A stretch of 38,487 bases of DNA from Bacteroidales bacterium (GCA_022772475.1 JALEZQ010000080.1:1-38487), one strand, 5' to 3'; positions 16,196 to 25,237 are shown, numbered from the stretch's first letter. Notes: generated from the letters alone by a model not told the origin. Numbers and translations are program-made.

Positions 16196-16840
16196 ATGAG
16201 AATTTCTGAACGTTACGACCGCGTGTTCCGCTATCTGAAGGACACTATTGGCGATGCGCAGCCCGAACTGGACTACACCACGCCCTTTGAACTGCTGGTG
16301 GCCGTTATCCTCTCGGCACAATGTACGGATAAGCGTGTGAACATGGTCACGCCGGCCTTGTTTGCCGCCTTCCCCAATGCGCCCGCCATGGCCGCCACCA
16401 CGCCCGACGTCATTTATACCTATATAAGCAGCGTCAGTTACCCCAACAACAAAGCCGCCCATCTGGTGGTCATGGCGCAGATGCTTTGCCGTGAGTTCGG
16501 CGGCGAGGTGCCGCGCGAACTCTCTGACCTGGTGCGTCTGCCCGGCGTGGGTCGCAAGACGGCTAATGTCATTCGCGCCGTCATCTTCGGCGAAGCCGCC
16601 CTGGCCGTCGATACCCATGTGTTTCGCGTGAGCCATCGTCTGGGCCTGGTGCCCTCATCGTGCACAACGCCTCTGAGCGTGGAGAACCGGCTGAAGCGCC
16701 ATATCCCCGCCCATGAGGTGGCCGCCGCCCATCATCAGTTGCTGTTGCATGGCCGCTATGTGTGTACCGCACGACGGCCCCACTGCGAGACCTGCGGACT
16801 GACCGATGTCTGCGCCGCCTACCACAAAGGTATCAAGTAA
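16196..16840 (+). CDS. nth: Endonuclease III (DNA glycosylase/AP lyase)
   Basis: A 214-residue base-excision repair enzyme that removes oxidised pyrimidines and cuts at the abasic site. The helix-hairpin-helix LVRLPGVGRKTANVI carries the catalytic Lys121, VDTHVFRV supplies the catalytic Asp139, and the C-terminal 4Fe-4S cluster is complete with Cys190, Cys197, Cys200 and Cys206 (C-x6-C-x2-C-x5-C). The length equals that of E. coli Nth. The N-terminal SAQCTDKRVN motif is also characteristic. It lies 21 bp after the DUF4421 gene and 15 bp before a glycosyltransferase, so the three are probably transcribed together, without an obvious functional link. Confidence 0.97.
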   Translation: MRISERYDRVFRYLKDTIGDAQPELDYTTPFELLVAVILSAQCTDKRVNMVTPALFAAFPNAPAMAATTPDVIYTYISSVSYPNNKAAHLVVMAQMLCREFGGEVPRELSDLVRLPGVGRKTANVIRAVIFGEAALAVDTHVFRVSHRLGLVPSSCTTPLSVENRLKRHIPAHEVAAAHHQLLLHGRYVCTARRPHCETCGLTDVCAAYHKGIK

Positions 16841-16855
16841 TCTGCCCCTCTGCCT

Positions 16856-18121
16856 ATGTCTTCCCCCTCCGCCTATTCGCCGTCCTCCTCTGTTCCGGCT
16901 GACAAGCCGGTGCGTCGCGTGGTGTTCCTATGTAAGTCAGACAATGTCGGCGGAGCCGCCATCGTCACCCGCCGCCTGATGAAGGCTTTGGCATCGGCCG
17001 GCGTCGATGCCCGCATGCTGGTGGTGGAGCGGAGGACCGACGACGACCGCGTGGCCATGGCAGGCAGCACCCTGTCGCGTCGCTACGCTTTTTATGCCGA
17101 ACGCCTCAAACTCTACCTCCGTGGTGGTTTCAATCGGCGCGACCTTTTCAAGGTGTCCACAGCCAGTGACGGTGTTGCCGTGGCCAGCCACCCTTGGGTG
17201 AAGCAGGCCGATGTGGTATGCCTGTCATGGGTCAATCAGGGTCTGCTCTCCCTCAAGGGTTGGCGTCGTCTGCTGCGTATGGACAAGCAGTTTGTCGCCA
17301 TCATGCACGACCTTTGGTATATTACAGGCATTTGTCACCTACCTGCGAGTTGCACTGGTTACCATGTGGCGTGCGGCCATTGTCCTTATCTCAACTGGCG
17401 CGGGCCTCGCGATTTGTCCCACCGCGTGTGGCAAGCCAAGGCCCGGCTCTACGCCACCGGCCGTATGCAGTTTGTCGCTGTCAGCAGTTGGGTAGCAGAC
17501 CGCTGCCGCGAGAGCAGTCTGCTCCGCGACCTTCCCGTTAGCATCGTTCCCAATCCTCTGCCCGTAGCCCGTTTCACCTACGACCGCACGGGCGATACCT
17601 CGCGCTGCGTCATCGCCATGGGTGCAGCCCGCCTTGACGACCCCGTGAAAGGCTTCGATCTGATGATCGCCGCCGCCAACCAGATAGTGGACCATCATCC
17701 GCAGGTGGCAGCCCACATGCACTTGCTCCTCTTCGGCCATCTGCGCCGCCCCGAGGCACTGGATGCTCTGCGCCTGTCCCACACCTGGCTTGGTCCCGTG
17801 GCTCCCGCCGACGTCCCCGGCATCTACCGGCAGAGCGACGTGGTGCTCTCCGCCTCCCATTTCGAGACCTTTGGCGCCACCCTCGCCGAAGGCATGGCCG
17901 CCGGCTGCCGGGCCGTCAGTTTCGACCAGGGCGGACAGTGCGACATCATCGACCATCTCGATACGGGCTATCTGGCCCATTATCCCGACGTGGACGACCT
18001 GGCCCGTGGCCTCGTGTGGGCCGCCGAGCACCCCGCCGACCGTGCTCGCCAGCACCGTATCGCCGTGGAGCGATTTGACGACGCCCGGGTGGCACGCCGC
18101 TTTTTGCAGGTTTTGCAGTAG
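16856..18121 (+). CDS. Glycosyltransferase (GT4-like, GT-B fold)
   Basis: A 421-residue protein with two Rossmann-like halves. The N-terminal half has VVFLCKSDNVGGAAIVTRRL, typical of the acceptor domain of family 4 glycosyltransferases. The C-terminal half has VIAMGAARLDDPVKGFDL and then ASHFETFGATLAEGMAAGC, which holds the E-x7-E motif binding the nucleotide sugar. The central region holds several Cys/His (GICHLPASCTGYHVACGHCP) in a HDLWYITGICH context seen in WcaC-like enzymes. It probably adds a sugar to a surface polysaccharide or glycoprotein at the inner face of the membrane; donor and acceptor are unknown. The first 20 residues are Ser/Pro-rich and could be trimmed if a later start is used. 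It stands alone, not in a polysaccharide cluster. Confidence 0.87.
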   Translation: MSSPSAYSPSSSVPADKPVRRVVFLCKSDNVGGAAIVTRRLMKALASAGVDARMLVVERRTDDDRVAMAGSTLSRRYAFYAERLKLYLRGGFNRRDLFKVSTASDGVAVASHPWVKQADVVCLSWVNQGLLSLKGWRRLLRMDKQFVAIMHDLWYITGICHLPASCTGYHVACGHCPYLNWRGPRDLSHRVWQAKARLYATGRMQFVAVSSWVADRCRESSLLRDLPVSIVPNPLPVARFTYDRTGDTSRCVIAMGAARLDDPVKGFDLMIAAANQIVDHHPQVAAHMHLLLFGHLRRPEALDALRLSHTWLGPVAPADVPGIYRQSDVVLSASHFETFGATLAEGMAAGCRAVSFDQGGQCDIIDHLDTGYLAHYPDVDDLARGLVWAAEHPADRARQHRIAVERFDDARVARRFLQVLQ

Positions 18122-18384
18122 GGTAATTGTGAAGGAAAGTCGGTGTGTGAAAAAAGAAAATTATTCTGCGAAATCCCGATTTTGTAGAAAAATCTTCTGT
18201 TTTTCGCCAATCGGCGAAATGCCTTCTTTTGTGAAAGTTTAACGGTTCGCACCCATTTTTGTCGCTCCACGACCACGGAATCCACACTCTCCCTAACCGG
18301 AGACACGCTTTGGGCGACAGGAAAAACTGTTTGGGCGACAGTTTTTCCTGTCGCCCAAACAGTTTAACCCCCTTTGCGACAATG

Positions 18385-18410
18385 AAAAAGGGCCCCGCCG
18401 AGGGCCCTTT
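18385..18410 (-). terminator. Terminator-like hairpin in element B
   Basis: AAAGGGCCC (18387-18395) and GGGCCCTTT (18402-18410) form a perfect 9-bp stem with a 6-nt loop; on the minus strand it runs into five T residues. Because A/T flank both sides it could act in both directions, ending both the MscS and glycosyltransferase transcripts. Confidence 0.75.
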
Positions 18411-18424
18411 CCTATATTGCAAGG

Positions 18425-18456
18425 CAAATATACAACATTTCGGAACGAAATGCAAA
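18425..18456 (-). promoter_or_regulatory. Consensus promoter inside element B
   Basis: On the minus strand: TTTG (18456-18453), 20-bp spacer, TATATTTG (18432-18425). The architecture is identical to copy A, although the spacer sequences differ. The terminator-like hairpin begins 14 bases after the -7 box. Confidence 0.7.
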
Positions 18457-18581
18457 TCGGCCTCCGCAGACGATTATTCTGTGAAATCGGCAAAACGCAG
18501 AATAATCTTCTGCGGCGGAGACAGTGGCAAGAACAACGAGACGACGCTTATGGCGAAGGGATCGCTGATGAGCCGGCTGAC

Positions 18582-19784
18582 TTACTCTGTGCGGAGCGCG
18601 GTCTGGAACACGCGGAGGCCAAACTGCGGGAGGACGGCGATGAGGTGCTCCATACACTGGGAGGAGATTTCCTCGTAGGCCAGAAACTCGGTGTTGCGGA
18701 CGTAGAACCAGAACTCGACGGGCAGACCCTGCGGCGTCGGACTGAGTTGGCGCACCAGCAGCCAGTTGCCGTTTTCGCCATGCCACACTTGGGGATGAGT
18801 GCCCAGCCACGTCGTGGCGTAGTGGCGGAACAGGGTGAGGTTGGTCATGGACATGTCGGAATGAGAGGCATTGGCGATGGGGCAGTCGCTGACCAGTCCC
18901 TGCTGCTTCAACCGTTCCATTTCGTCGGCACCTACCAGACGGACGGTGTCCATATCCACATTGACCACGCGTTTGGCGCGGCGGGCGCCGCCGGTCACCA
19001 TGGGTTGCCAGTTGCGGAACGACTCCTGAATGAGTTTGTAGGGCTGGATGGTAGAGATGGAGTTGTCAAAGTTCTTGACCTTCACCGTGGTGAGCGACAC
19101 CTGCTCTACGGTGCCGTCTATGCCGAGGCGGTCGATGGAAATCCAGTCGCCTGTTTGCAACATCTTATTGGCCGACAACTGGATGCCACCCACGAGACCA
19201 AGCACCACGTCCTGAAAGACCAGCATGAGGATGGTGGCGGCAGCACCCAGACCGGCGATGATGCCGAAGGGGTTTTGACGGAGGAAAATGGAGAGGATGA
19301 CGATGCCGCCGAGAAACCAGACCACGACGCGCAGAAACTGCATGATACCCACCAGATGGGCCGCGCCGCCGACACGATGCTCACTGGTATAGTCGGTGAC
19401 GTTCCCCAGCAGGCTGGTGATGAGGCGGATGCACATCACCACGATGTAGAGGCGCGCCATGGCCTCGATGAAGGGAATCTCCGTGGCAATGTCCGTCTGC
19501 ACGCATAGCGGCAGAAGGGCATAGAAGGCGAAGCCCGGCACGGCCAACCGCATGACGCGCAACGTGCGCGGGCTTAAAAGATAGTCGTCGAAGAGCGTCT
19601 CCGTATGTGACGTCAGACGCAGGATGAGGGGCGTGACGAGCAGGCGGAAAATGATGCCCGAAAGGTAGGCCAAGATCAAGGCGCTGCCAAGAAGTACCCA
19701 CAAGACGCCTGCATCGGCATCTGCCGGCTGACAGCCCATCTGCTCGAGAAGGTGTCGTATGTATTCTCTTACTGATTCCATCAT
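18582..19784 (-). CDS. Mechanosensitive ion channel, MscS family
   Basis: A 400-residue channel that opens on membrane tension to release solutes during hypo-osmotic shock. The N-terminal part has four or five membrane segments (VLWVLLGSALILAYLSGIIF, LAVPGFAFYALLPLCV, MARLYIVVMCIRLITSLLG, VVVWFLGGIVILSIFL). The pore helix and beta domain follow: GIIAGLGAAATILMLVFQDV, GLVGGIQLSANKMLQTGDWI and GTVEQVSLTTVKVKNFDNSI. The length, the single MscS domain and the WQPMVTGGARRAKR segment resemble the YbdG/MscM branch. ATG 19784 is used; the frame opens with a TTG at 19793 that I regard as less likely, and a second ATG is at 19781. The gene stands alone after the pheS terminator. Confidence 0.92.
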   Translation of the reverse strand: MMESVREYIRHLLEQMGCQPADADAGVLWVLLGSALILAYLSGIIFRLLVTPLILRLTSHTETLFDDYLLSPRTLRVMRLAVPGFAFYALLPLCVQTDIATEIPFIEAMARLYIVVMCIRLITSLLGNVTDYTSEHRVGGAAHLVGIMQFLRVVVWFLGGIVILSIFLRQNPFGIIAGLGAAATILMLVFQDVVLGLVGGIQLSANKMLQTGDWISIDRLGIDGTVEQVSLTTVKVKNFDNSISTIQPYKLIQESFRNWQPMVTGGARRAKRVVNVDMDTVRLVGADEMERLKQQGLVSDCPIANASHSDMSMTNLTLFRHYATTWLGTHPQVWHGENGNWLLVRQLSPTPQGLPVEFWFYVRNTEFLAYEEISSQCMEHLIAVLPQFGLRVFQTALRTE

Positions 19785-19801
19785 AGTTTGCAAGAAGAAA
19801 G

Positions 19802-19846
19802 AAAAATCCCCGCATCATTCCGCCTTTGGTGCAGACAATGCGGGGA
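19802..19846 (-). terminator. Intrinsic terminator of the pheS operon
   Basis: On the minus strand TCCCCGCAT (19846-19838) pairs with ATGCGGGGA (19815-19807), followed by TTTTT and a T-rich run. It starts about 40 bases after the pheS stop and shortly before the MscS start. Confidence 0.9.
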
Positions 19847-19888
19847 GAATAAAGTTTCTACAGAACGTGGAACAAGAGGCAGGCGGGA

Positions 19889-20914
19889 TTAATAGGCCGA
19901 CTGGAACTCGTCGAGGAAGCGCACGTCGTTCTCGGAGAAGAGGCGCAGGTCCTTCACACGGTACTTCAGGTTGGTGATGCGCTCAACGCCCATACCGAAG
20001 GCATAGCCGCGATACACCTTGCTGTCAATGCCGCAGGCGTCGAGGACGGCGGGATCGACCATACCACAGCCCAGGATTTCCACCCAGCCGGTGTGCTTAC
20101 AGAACATGCAGCCCTTGCCGCCGCAGATGTTGCACGAGATGTCCATCTCGGCGCTGGGCTCGGTGAAGGGAAAGTAGGAGGGACGCAGACGGATGCGTGT
20201 GTCCTCGCCGAACATTTCGCGGGCGAAGGTGAGGAGCACCTGCTTGAGGTCGGTGAACGACACGTCGCGGTCGATATAGAGACCCTCTACCTGATGGAAG
20301 AAGCAGTGGGCGCGGGCCGAGATGGCCTCGTTACGATAGACGCGGCCCGGGCAGATGACGCGGATGGGCGGCTGCGTATTTTCCATGACACGGCTCTGTA
20401 CCGAACTGGTGTGGGTGCGGAGCACGATGTCGGGATGTTGCTCTACGAAGAAGGTGTCCTGCATATCGCGGGCGGGGTGGTCTTCGGCGAAGTTCATGGC
20501 CGAGAACACATGCCAGTCGTCATCGACCTCGGGACCATCGGCCAAAGCGAAACCGAGACGCGAGAAAATATCGACAATCTCGTTCTTGACGATGGACAGG
20601 GGGTGGCGCGTGCCCAGCGGTAGCGGATAGGCGGTGCGTGTCAGGTCGATGGCCTCGGCGGCCTCGTTTTCGCCGTTGGCGGCAATCTGTTCGCGCAGTT
20701 GCTGCAGGCGCTCCTGCACAGCCGTTTTGAGGATATTGAGCTGCTGTCCGATTTCGCGTTTCTGCTCGGCAGGAACGCTGCGAAATTCGGCCATGAGGTC
20801 GTTGAGGAGGCCTTTCTTTCCCATATACTGGATGCGCAGGGCTTCAAGGCTTTTTGCATCGTTGGCCTCGAGGGTGGGCACAGATGCAAGCAGTGTCTGT
20901 ATCTTTTCTATCAT
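19889..20914 (-). CDS. pheS: Phenylalanyl-tRNA synthetase alpha subunit
   Basis: A 341-residue class II aminoacyl-tRNA synthetase subunit; with PheT (not in this window) it forms the alpha2-beta2 enzyme that charges tRNA-Phe. The N-terminal coiled coil (about 1-90) binds tRNA. The catalytic core has GTRHPLSIVKNEI, the class II motif 2 region RVICPGRVYRNEAISARAH, FFHQVEGLYIDRDVSFTDLK, and motif 3 YAFGMGVERITNLKY. A CNICGGKGCMFCKHTGW segment (four Cys near 257-268) is common in bacterial PheS. ATG 20914 (MIEKIQ) is chosen; an in-frame start at 20962 would add residues with no homology. It is the last gene of the minus-strand run and is followed by a strong terminator. Confidence 0.97.
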   Translation of the reverse strand: MIEKIQTLLASVPTLEANDAKSLEALRIQYMGKKGLLNDLMAEFRSVPAEQKREIGQQLNILKTAVQERLQQLREQIAANGENEAAEAIDLTRTAYPLPLGTRHPLSIVKNEIVDIFSRLGFALADGPEVDDDWHVFSAMNFAEDHPARDMQDTFFVEQHPDIVLRTHTSSVQSRVMENTQPPIRVICPGRVYRNEAISARAHCFFHQVEGLYIDRDVSFTDLKQVLLTFAREMFGEDTRIRLRPSYFPFTEPSAEMDISCNICGGKGCMFCKHTGWVEILGCGMVDPAVLDACGIDSKVYRGYAFGMGVERITNLKYRVKDLRLFSENDVRFLDEFQSAY

Positions 20915-20966
20915 ATTCGTAGATGTAATTTGCTTTGTTTCAATGTTGCTGCGGGGCTGCACAGCA

Positions 20967-21605
20967 TCAGTACGTGGTGGTTTTCTCCAGACAGTTGGAC
21001 GCCAGCATGTCGGCCGTATGCAGGAGCGACACCAAGGGCGACTTTTCCATGGCGGCGCGGAAGGCGAAGCGCGTGCTCGAGCCTTGCTCTGTCATCTCAA
21101 ACATGCCCATGTGCCAGCGGATGGCCAGCAGTTCGTCCTGCTTGAGGCGCAGGAACGAGGAGAGGATGATGCACGACTTCTCGCCGTGGCCAAAGGGAAA
21201 GTCGTCCTTCACTTCCCAGCCGGGGTACGACTGCCAGCGGCCGTTGGCATCCTTGCGCCATTTCTCGGTCTGATGGTAGAGTTTGGTCTTGCAGACGTCG
21301 TGAAAGAGCGCCGCTATGGCCACGCTCTCGTCGCTGGGCGCAGCGGTGAAGGGCGAGAGCTCCAAATCGATGGCGGGGACGAGCACCCGTTCCTTGAGTT
21401 CGGCCAGTACGCTCCACACATTGAGCGAATGGCGGCACAGACCACCGGCTTCGTTGAGGTGGAACGAGGCTGATGAGGGCGCGGTGAAGAAATCGGTCTT
21501 GGTGTCTAAATAGACCAGCAGGTTTTCCAAACCTTCACGCTGGATATGCTCGCGGGCGACACTCATGAAGAGTTCGCGGTTGACAGCAATCTCTTTCTGC
21601 GTCAT
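20967..21605 (-). CDS. HD-domain protein (putative phosphohydrolase)
   Basis: A 212-residue protein with metal-binding HD-superfamily residues in order: His59 (GGLCRHSLNV), His102-Asp103 (ALFHDVCK), His140 (FGHGEKS), His155 (WHMGMFE) and Asp199 (HTADMLAS). This arrangement resembles hydrolase-type HD proteins related to YfbR/TraI-HD-like hydrolases rather than Rel/SpoT. The substrate is unknown; nucleotides or nucleic acid ends are the usual targets. It lies between a dipeptidase and pheS with gaps of 59 and 52 bp, so it is probably co-transcribed. The ATG at 21605 is the natural start. Confidence 0.85.
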   Translation of the reverse strand: MTQKEIAVNRELFMSVAREHIQREGLENLLVYLDTKTDFFTAPSSASFHLNEAGGLCRHSLNVWSVLAELKERVLVPAIDLELSPFTAAPSDESVAIAALFHDVCKTKLYHQTEKWRKDANGRWQSYPGWEVKDDFPFGHGEKSCIILSSFLRLKQDELLAIRWHMGMFEMTEQGSSTRFAFRAAMEKSPLVSLLHTADMLASNCLEKTTTY

Positions 21606-21664
21606 AGGGGGTGTGGTGGCTGAGGGTGGAACAGATGGGGAGCGACGGGGCTATGGCCGCACCA

Positions 21665-23320
21665 TCACTTCGTTTCGGGGACGAGGTACTTGTCGCCCGT
21701 CTCGCGGATAAGCACTTCCTTAAACTTCTCGCTGTAGCCGGGACGCACGGGTGCCTGTCCCAGACCGTCGGGTGTGAGGAGGAAGCGGCCGTCGGCCTCG
21801 GGCTTGATGGTCATGTCGTTGTACTTGACGATGAGGTATTCGCCCAGTTGTTTCCATCGTGCCAGCATCTGCTGACCACACTCTACGGAGTAGTGCGTCA
21901 GCCAAGCCTTGCCTTCCTCTTCAGACACGGCGAAGCGGCGTGCGGCCTCGGCCTCAACGTCGGCCTGGCGGCTGAGAAAGCCCTGCTCCAGTTCGTCGCG
22001 GACACGCTGCACCGAGGGGAAGAGCATGCTGTAGCGCGGGTAGGTCATGTTGGCCACCCAGTTGCACACCCAGAAGGCCGACTGCCACGAGAAGGTGACG
22101 TCGTTGGCCTGAGGATCGTCGTAGCAGGGAGGCACGCTGTCTGCACAGCAATAGACGGGCGTATAGGCCACCATGTTGGGGTCGTCATTGCCGAACCACA
22201 GCACGCCGCCGATGGCGTTGGGCAGGTGGCGGCGCATCTGAGCCACGACGGTCAGCGCCGTCTGTTGCGTGGAGATGGGGCGCTCGTTGAAGTACTTCTT
22301 GCCCTTGTAGGTGAATGACAGGGGTGTGGGACGGTAGGGGGCGCAGTACATGCCGGCGCCCACGTCCTTGGTGACGTCGAAGGGCGTGCCCTCGTAGTGG
22401 TCGCGGTTGGAGGCCATGACGTCAGCCACCGACAGTTTGTGCTTGGGCTTGAAGTAGAGCGGCATGGGCTCGGCCTGTCCGATATGGCGGCCGTCGGCAT
22501 AGTCGAGGTAGCGCTCCATGCCATTGACGTGGCGGTTGTAGAAACTCCATACGCGGGTCTCGCAGTAGCGTATGGCGCCGAAATCGGCCGGCGCGTAGGC
22601 ATCGCAGAAGGAGAAGTCGGCGTCTTTGCCGTTGAAGAAGCCGCGCTGGCGCGCAAAGGAGATGACGTCCTTCGAGCAGATGACGTTGTCCTTGTCCTTG
22701 GGGTCGAAGCGGCGGATGCGGCTTTGGTTGGCATGGGCAGCGATGCAGTCGTCGGGGATGCGGACGGCCACCCATACGGCGCCGCGGTTGCCCGGGCCCT
22801 TGCCAATCATTTCCATAATCCACACCTCGTCGGGGTCAGCGATGGAGAAACTCTCGCCCTCGCTGTTGTAGCCGTACTTCTGTACAAGGTCGCCCATCAC
22901 CCGGATGGCCTCACGGGCGGTGCGTGCACGCTGCAGGGCGAGGGTCATCAGACTGTTGTAGTCGATGATACCCGTGGTATCGACCAGTTCTTCGCGTCCG
23001 CCGAAGGTCGTTTCGGTGATGGCCAGCTGGTGCTCGTTGATGTAGCCCATTACGGCATAGGTCTGAGGGGCTTCGGGGATAACGCCGTAGAAGTGGTTGG
23101 TGTCGCCATCGACAATACGCCGCATCGTCCCTTTGGTGTGACGGGCAGCGGGATAGTAGTTGAGACGGCCGAACATGCCGTAAGAGTCGGCGTTATAGGA
23201 AATGATGGTCGAGCCATCGGTCGAGGCATGCTTTCCTACCAGAAAACTGGTACATGCTATGGCTGGCACTGCCATGGCCGAGACCACAAGCAGCACCAGC
23301 GTGCGGAGGATATTTATCAT
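21665..23320 (-). CDS. Secreted C69-family dipeptidase
   Basis: A 551-residue peptidase of family C69 (PepD/dipeptidase A type), an N-terminal-nucleophile hydrolase. ATG 23320 gives a signal peptide (INILRTLVLLVVSAMAVPAI, ending IA) immediately followed by Cys23 in CTSFLVGKHASTDGS. Signal removal would thus expose the catalytic Cys as residue 1, as expected for the family. Conserved segments include YNADSYGMFGRLNYYPA, NEHQLAITETTFGGREEL, GYNSEGESFSIADPDEVWIM and WVAVRIPDDCIAAHANQSRI. It probably splits dipeptides in the periplasm or outside. The frame is open to 23356, but those extra residues break the signal peptide. It is 46 bp after nadC and 59 bp before the HD gene. Confidence 0.92.
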   Translation of the reverse strand: MINILRTLVLLVVSAMAVPAIACTSFLVGKHASTDGSTIISYNADSYGMFGRLNYYPAARHTKGTMRRIVDGDTNHFYGVIPEAPQTYAVMGYINEHQLAITETTFGGREELVDTTGIIDYNSLMTLALQRARTAREAIRVMGDLVQKYGYNSEGESFSIADPDEVWIMEMIGKGPGNRGAVWVAVRIPDDCIAAHANQSRIRRFDPKDKDNVICSKDVISFARQRGFFNGKDADFSFCDAYAPADFGAIRYCETRVWSFYNRHVNGMERYLDYADGRHIGQAEPMPLYFKPKHKLSVADVMASNRDHYEGTPFDVTKDVGAGMYCAPYRPTPLSFTYKGKKYFNERPISTQQTALTVVAQMRRHLPNAIGGVLWFGNDDPNMVAYTPVYCCADSVPPCYDDPQANDVTFSWQSAFWVCNWVANMTYPRYSMLFPSVQRVRDELEQGFLSRQADVEAEAARRFAVSEEEGKAWLTHYSVECGQQMLARWKQLGEYLIVKYNDMTIKPEADGRFLLTPDGLGQAPVRPGYSEKFKEVLIRETGDKYLVPETK

Positions 23321-23366
23321 TATGTTAATAAGGAGTGTTTTATGGTATAAACACATGTTCCGTCTG

Positions 23367-24215
23367 TCAGCAGGCTTTGAAGGACATGTCCAGGCCTTTC
23401 ACCGAATGGGTCAATGCGCCGACGGAGATGTAGTCCACGCCACATTCGGCATAGTCGCGGAGCGTGTCGAAGGTGATGCCGCCGCTCGATTCGGTCTCAA
23501 AGCGGTGGCCAATCATCTCGACGGCCTTGCGGGTGTCCTCGACGGAGAAGTTGTCGAGCATGATGCGGTCTGCGCCGCCGTGCTCCATCACCTGTCGTAT
23601 CTCGTCGAACGAGCGTACCTCTATCTCCACCTTGAGGTGCAGGCCCTTGGCCTTCTGATAGGCCGCACAGCGGTCGAGCGCCTGGGCGATGCCGCCGCAG
23701 AAATCGACGTGGTTGTCTTTGAGCAGAATCATGTCGAAGAGGCCGATGCGGTGGTTCACGCCGCCGCCAATCTTGACGGCTTCCTTCTCCAGCATACGCA
23801 TGCCGGGCGTGGTCTTGCGGGTGTCAAGCACATGGGTGTTCGTGCCTTCGAGACGCTTGACGTAGCGGGCCGTCATCGTGGCGATGCCGCTCATGCGCTG
23901 CATGATGTTGAGCATGAGGCGCTCGGTCTGTAGCAGACTGCGCACCTTGCCCGTGACAATCATGGGCACGTCGCCGGGCTTCACGTGGTCGCCGTCGTTC
24001 ATGAAGGTCTCTATCTGCATGGTGGGGTCGAAGCGGTGGAACACTTCGCGTGCTATCCGCATACCCGCCAGTACGCCCTCTTCCTTGATGAGCAGTTTCG
24101 ATTTGCCCATCGCCTCTTCGGGGATGCAGCACAGGGTGGTATGGTCGCCGTCACCGATGTCCTCGGCAAAGGACAGGTCGATGAGCCGGTCGTTGAGTTC
24201 ATCTACAGTGTACAT
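23367..24215 (-). CDS. nadC: Quinolinate phosphoribosyltransferase (nicotinate-nucleotide pyrophosphorylase)
   Basis: A 282-residue enzyme of de novo NAD synthesis, converting quinolinate and PRPP to nicotinate mononucleotide and CO2 in the cytoplasm. Family motifs are EDIGDGDHTT at the N-terminus, ERLMLNIMQRMSGIATMT, the quinolinate/PRPP-binding DTRKTTPGMRMLEKEAV and GGGVNHRIGLFD, LLKDNHVDFCGG, and the closing VDYISVGALTHSVKGLDMSF. The length is normal. It is preceded by pyrF (gap 143 bp) and followed by the dipeptidase gene. No nadA or nadB is in the window. Confidence 0.97.
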   Translation of the reverse strand: MYTVDELNDRLIDLSFAEDIGDGDHTTLCCIPEEAMGKSKLLIKEEGVLAGMRIAREVFHRFDPTMQIETFMNDGDHVKPGDVPMIVTGKVRSLLQTERLMLNIMQRMSGIATMTARYVKRLEGTNTHVLDTRKTTPGMRMLEKEAVKIGGGVNHRIGLFDMILLKDNHVDFCGGIAQALDRCAAYQKAKGLHLKVEIEVRSFDEIRQVMEHGGADRIMLDNFSVEDTRKAVEMIGHRFETESSGGITFDTLRDYAECGVDYISVGALTHSVKGLDMSFKAC

Positions 24216-24358
24216 GTGTCTATCTGTCGTTTTGGGTTACTTTGCCCCTTGGGTGGGGCTATTGCTAAATCCATGCAAAATTACGCATATCCGCGCAAGG
24301 GGCAAAGCGATGGGGTGAGTAATCTGGGCGTGCTGTGGTTTGTGCTTGCCTTTGCTGC

Positions 24359-25180
24359 TTACATCTTTTGCAGTTCGATGGCCATTTCCTCTTGCAACTG
24401 ACGGGCTTTCTCTCCGGCCACGGCGGCGAAGTCGGCCGACTGGTCGGCGTAGATGATGCCGCGTGAGGAGTTGACCAGCAGACCGCAGGTGGGCGTCATG
24501 CCGTAGCGGCACACCTCCTGCAGCGAGCCGCCCTGTGCGCCGACGCCGGGGACGAGCAGGAAATGGGTGGGTGCCAACCGACGTACGTCCTCGAAGAGAG
24601 CGCCGCGGGTGGCTCCTACGACAAACATCATCCGCTCGTCGTCTGCCCACTGGCGGGCTTTCATCAGCACGCGTTCAAAGAGGCGGTAGCCGCTGGTATC
24701 TTCCGTCATCTGGAAGTCGAGCGAACCGGCATTGCTCGTGGCGGCGAGGAGTATCACCCACTTGCCGGGCACGGTGAGGAAGGGCTTCACACTGTCTTCG
24801 CCCATGTAGGGCGCTACGGTGAGGGCATCGACGTCCATTTCCTCGAAGAAGCAACGGGCGTACATGGCCGAGGTGTTGCCGATGTCGCCGCGTTTGGCGT
24901 CGGCGATGACCAGATGCTGCGGATAGTGCTGCTTAAGGTAGGCCACGGTCTTTTCCAGCGCCAGCCAGCCCTTGATGCCGCCGCACTCGTAGAAGGCTAC
25001 GTTGGGCTTGTAGGCCACGCAGTAGGGTGCGGTGGCGTCGATGATGGCCTTATTGAAGGCGAAGATGGGGTCTTCTTCCCCAAGCAGGTGTGCAGGTATC
25101 TTCTTGATATCCGTGTCCAGACCGACACAGAGGAACGACTGCCGTTCGGCGATGACGTTGATAAGTTCTTGCTTGTTCAT
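24359..25180 (-). CDS. pyrF: Orotidine 5'-phosphate decarboxylase (type 2)
   Basis: A 273-residue enzyme for the last step of UMP synthesis. The catalytic Lys-Asp array is in [14 protein letters not shown] (Asp94, Lys96, Asp99), with an early substrate-binding FLCVGLDTD and [14 protein letters not shown]. The length and [27 protein letters not shown] segments are those of the longer group 2 enzymes found in Bacteroidota and Actinobacteria. It is the first gene after a near-consensus promoter (25237-25206) and probably opens the pyrF-nadC-dipeptidase-HD-pheS unit, although a separate promoter in the 143-bp gap before nadC cannot be excluded. Confidence 0.97.
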   Translation of the reverse strand: MNKQELINVIAERQSFLCVGLDTDIKKIPAHLLGEEDPIFAFNKAIIDATAPYCVAYKPNVAFYECGGIKGWLALEKTVAYLKQHYPQHLVIADAKRGDIGNTSAMYARCFFEEMDVDALTVAPYMGEDSVKPFLTVPGKWVILLAATSNAGSLDFQMTEDTSGYRLFERVLMKARQWADDERMMFVVGATRGALFEDVRRLAPTHFLLVPGVGAQGGSLQEVCRYGMTPTCGLLVNSSRGIIYADQSADFAAVAGEKARQLQEEMAIELQKM

Positions 25181-25205
25181 AAGTATAGAGGTTGAATTTT
25201 GCGTG

Positions 25206-25237
25206 TAAAGGTAACATTTCGCGGGCAGAGCGCCAAA
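25206..25237 (-). promoter_or_regulatory. Promoter for pyrF
   Basis: On the minus strand: TTTG (25237-25234), 20-bp spacer, TACCTTTA (25213-25206), matching TTTG-N20-TAnnTTTG with one mismatch in the last base. It is 25 bases before the pyrF ATG. Confidence 0.6.

Larger units (their letters stand above)
18184..18515 (-). repeat. Interspersed 333-bp element, copy B
   Basis: Read on the minus strand this is the second copy of the element at 3938-4270, and it is almost the same length. It has an 18-bp inverted repeat (18464-18481 and 18498-18515, one mismatch), the 15-mer GGCCGATTTGCATTT (18448-18462), a promoter, a GGGCCC hairpin and a 21-bp perfect palindrome with TTTGGGCGACAGGAAAAAC (arms 18309-18329 and 18339-18359, 9-nt loop). 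Next come CGTGTCTCCGGTT (18295-18307), AACCGTTAAAC, and a terminal copy CAGAAGATTTTTCTAC (18184-18199). A 23-nt block (18341-18363) is identical to 4087-4109. It fills the convergent gap between the glycosyltransferase and the MscS gene; the remaining bases 18122-18183 and 18516-18581 show nothing else. Confidence 0.85.
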
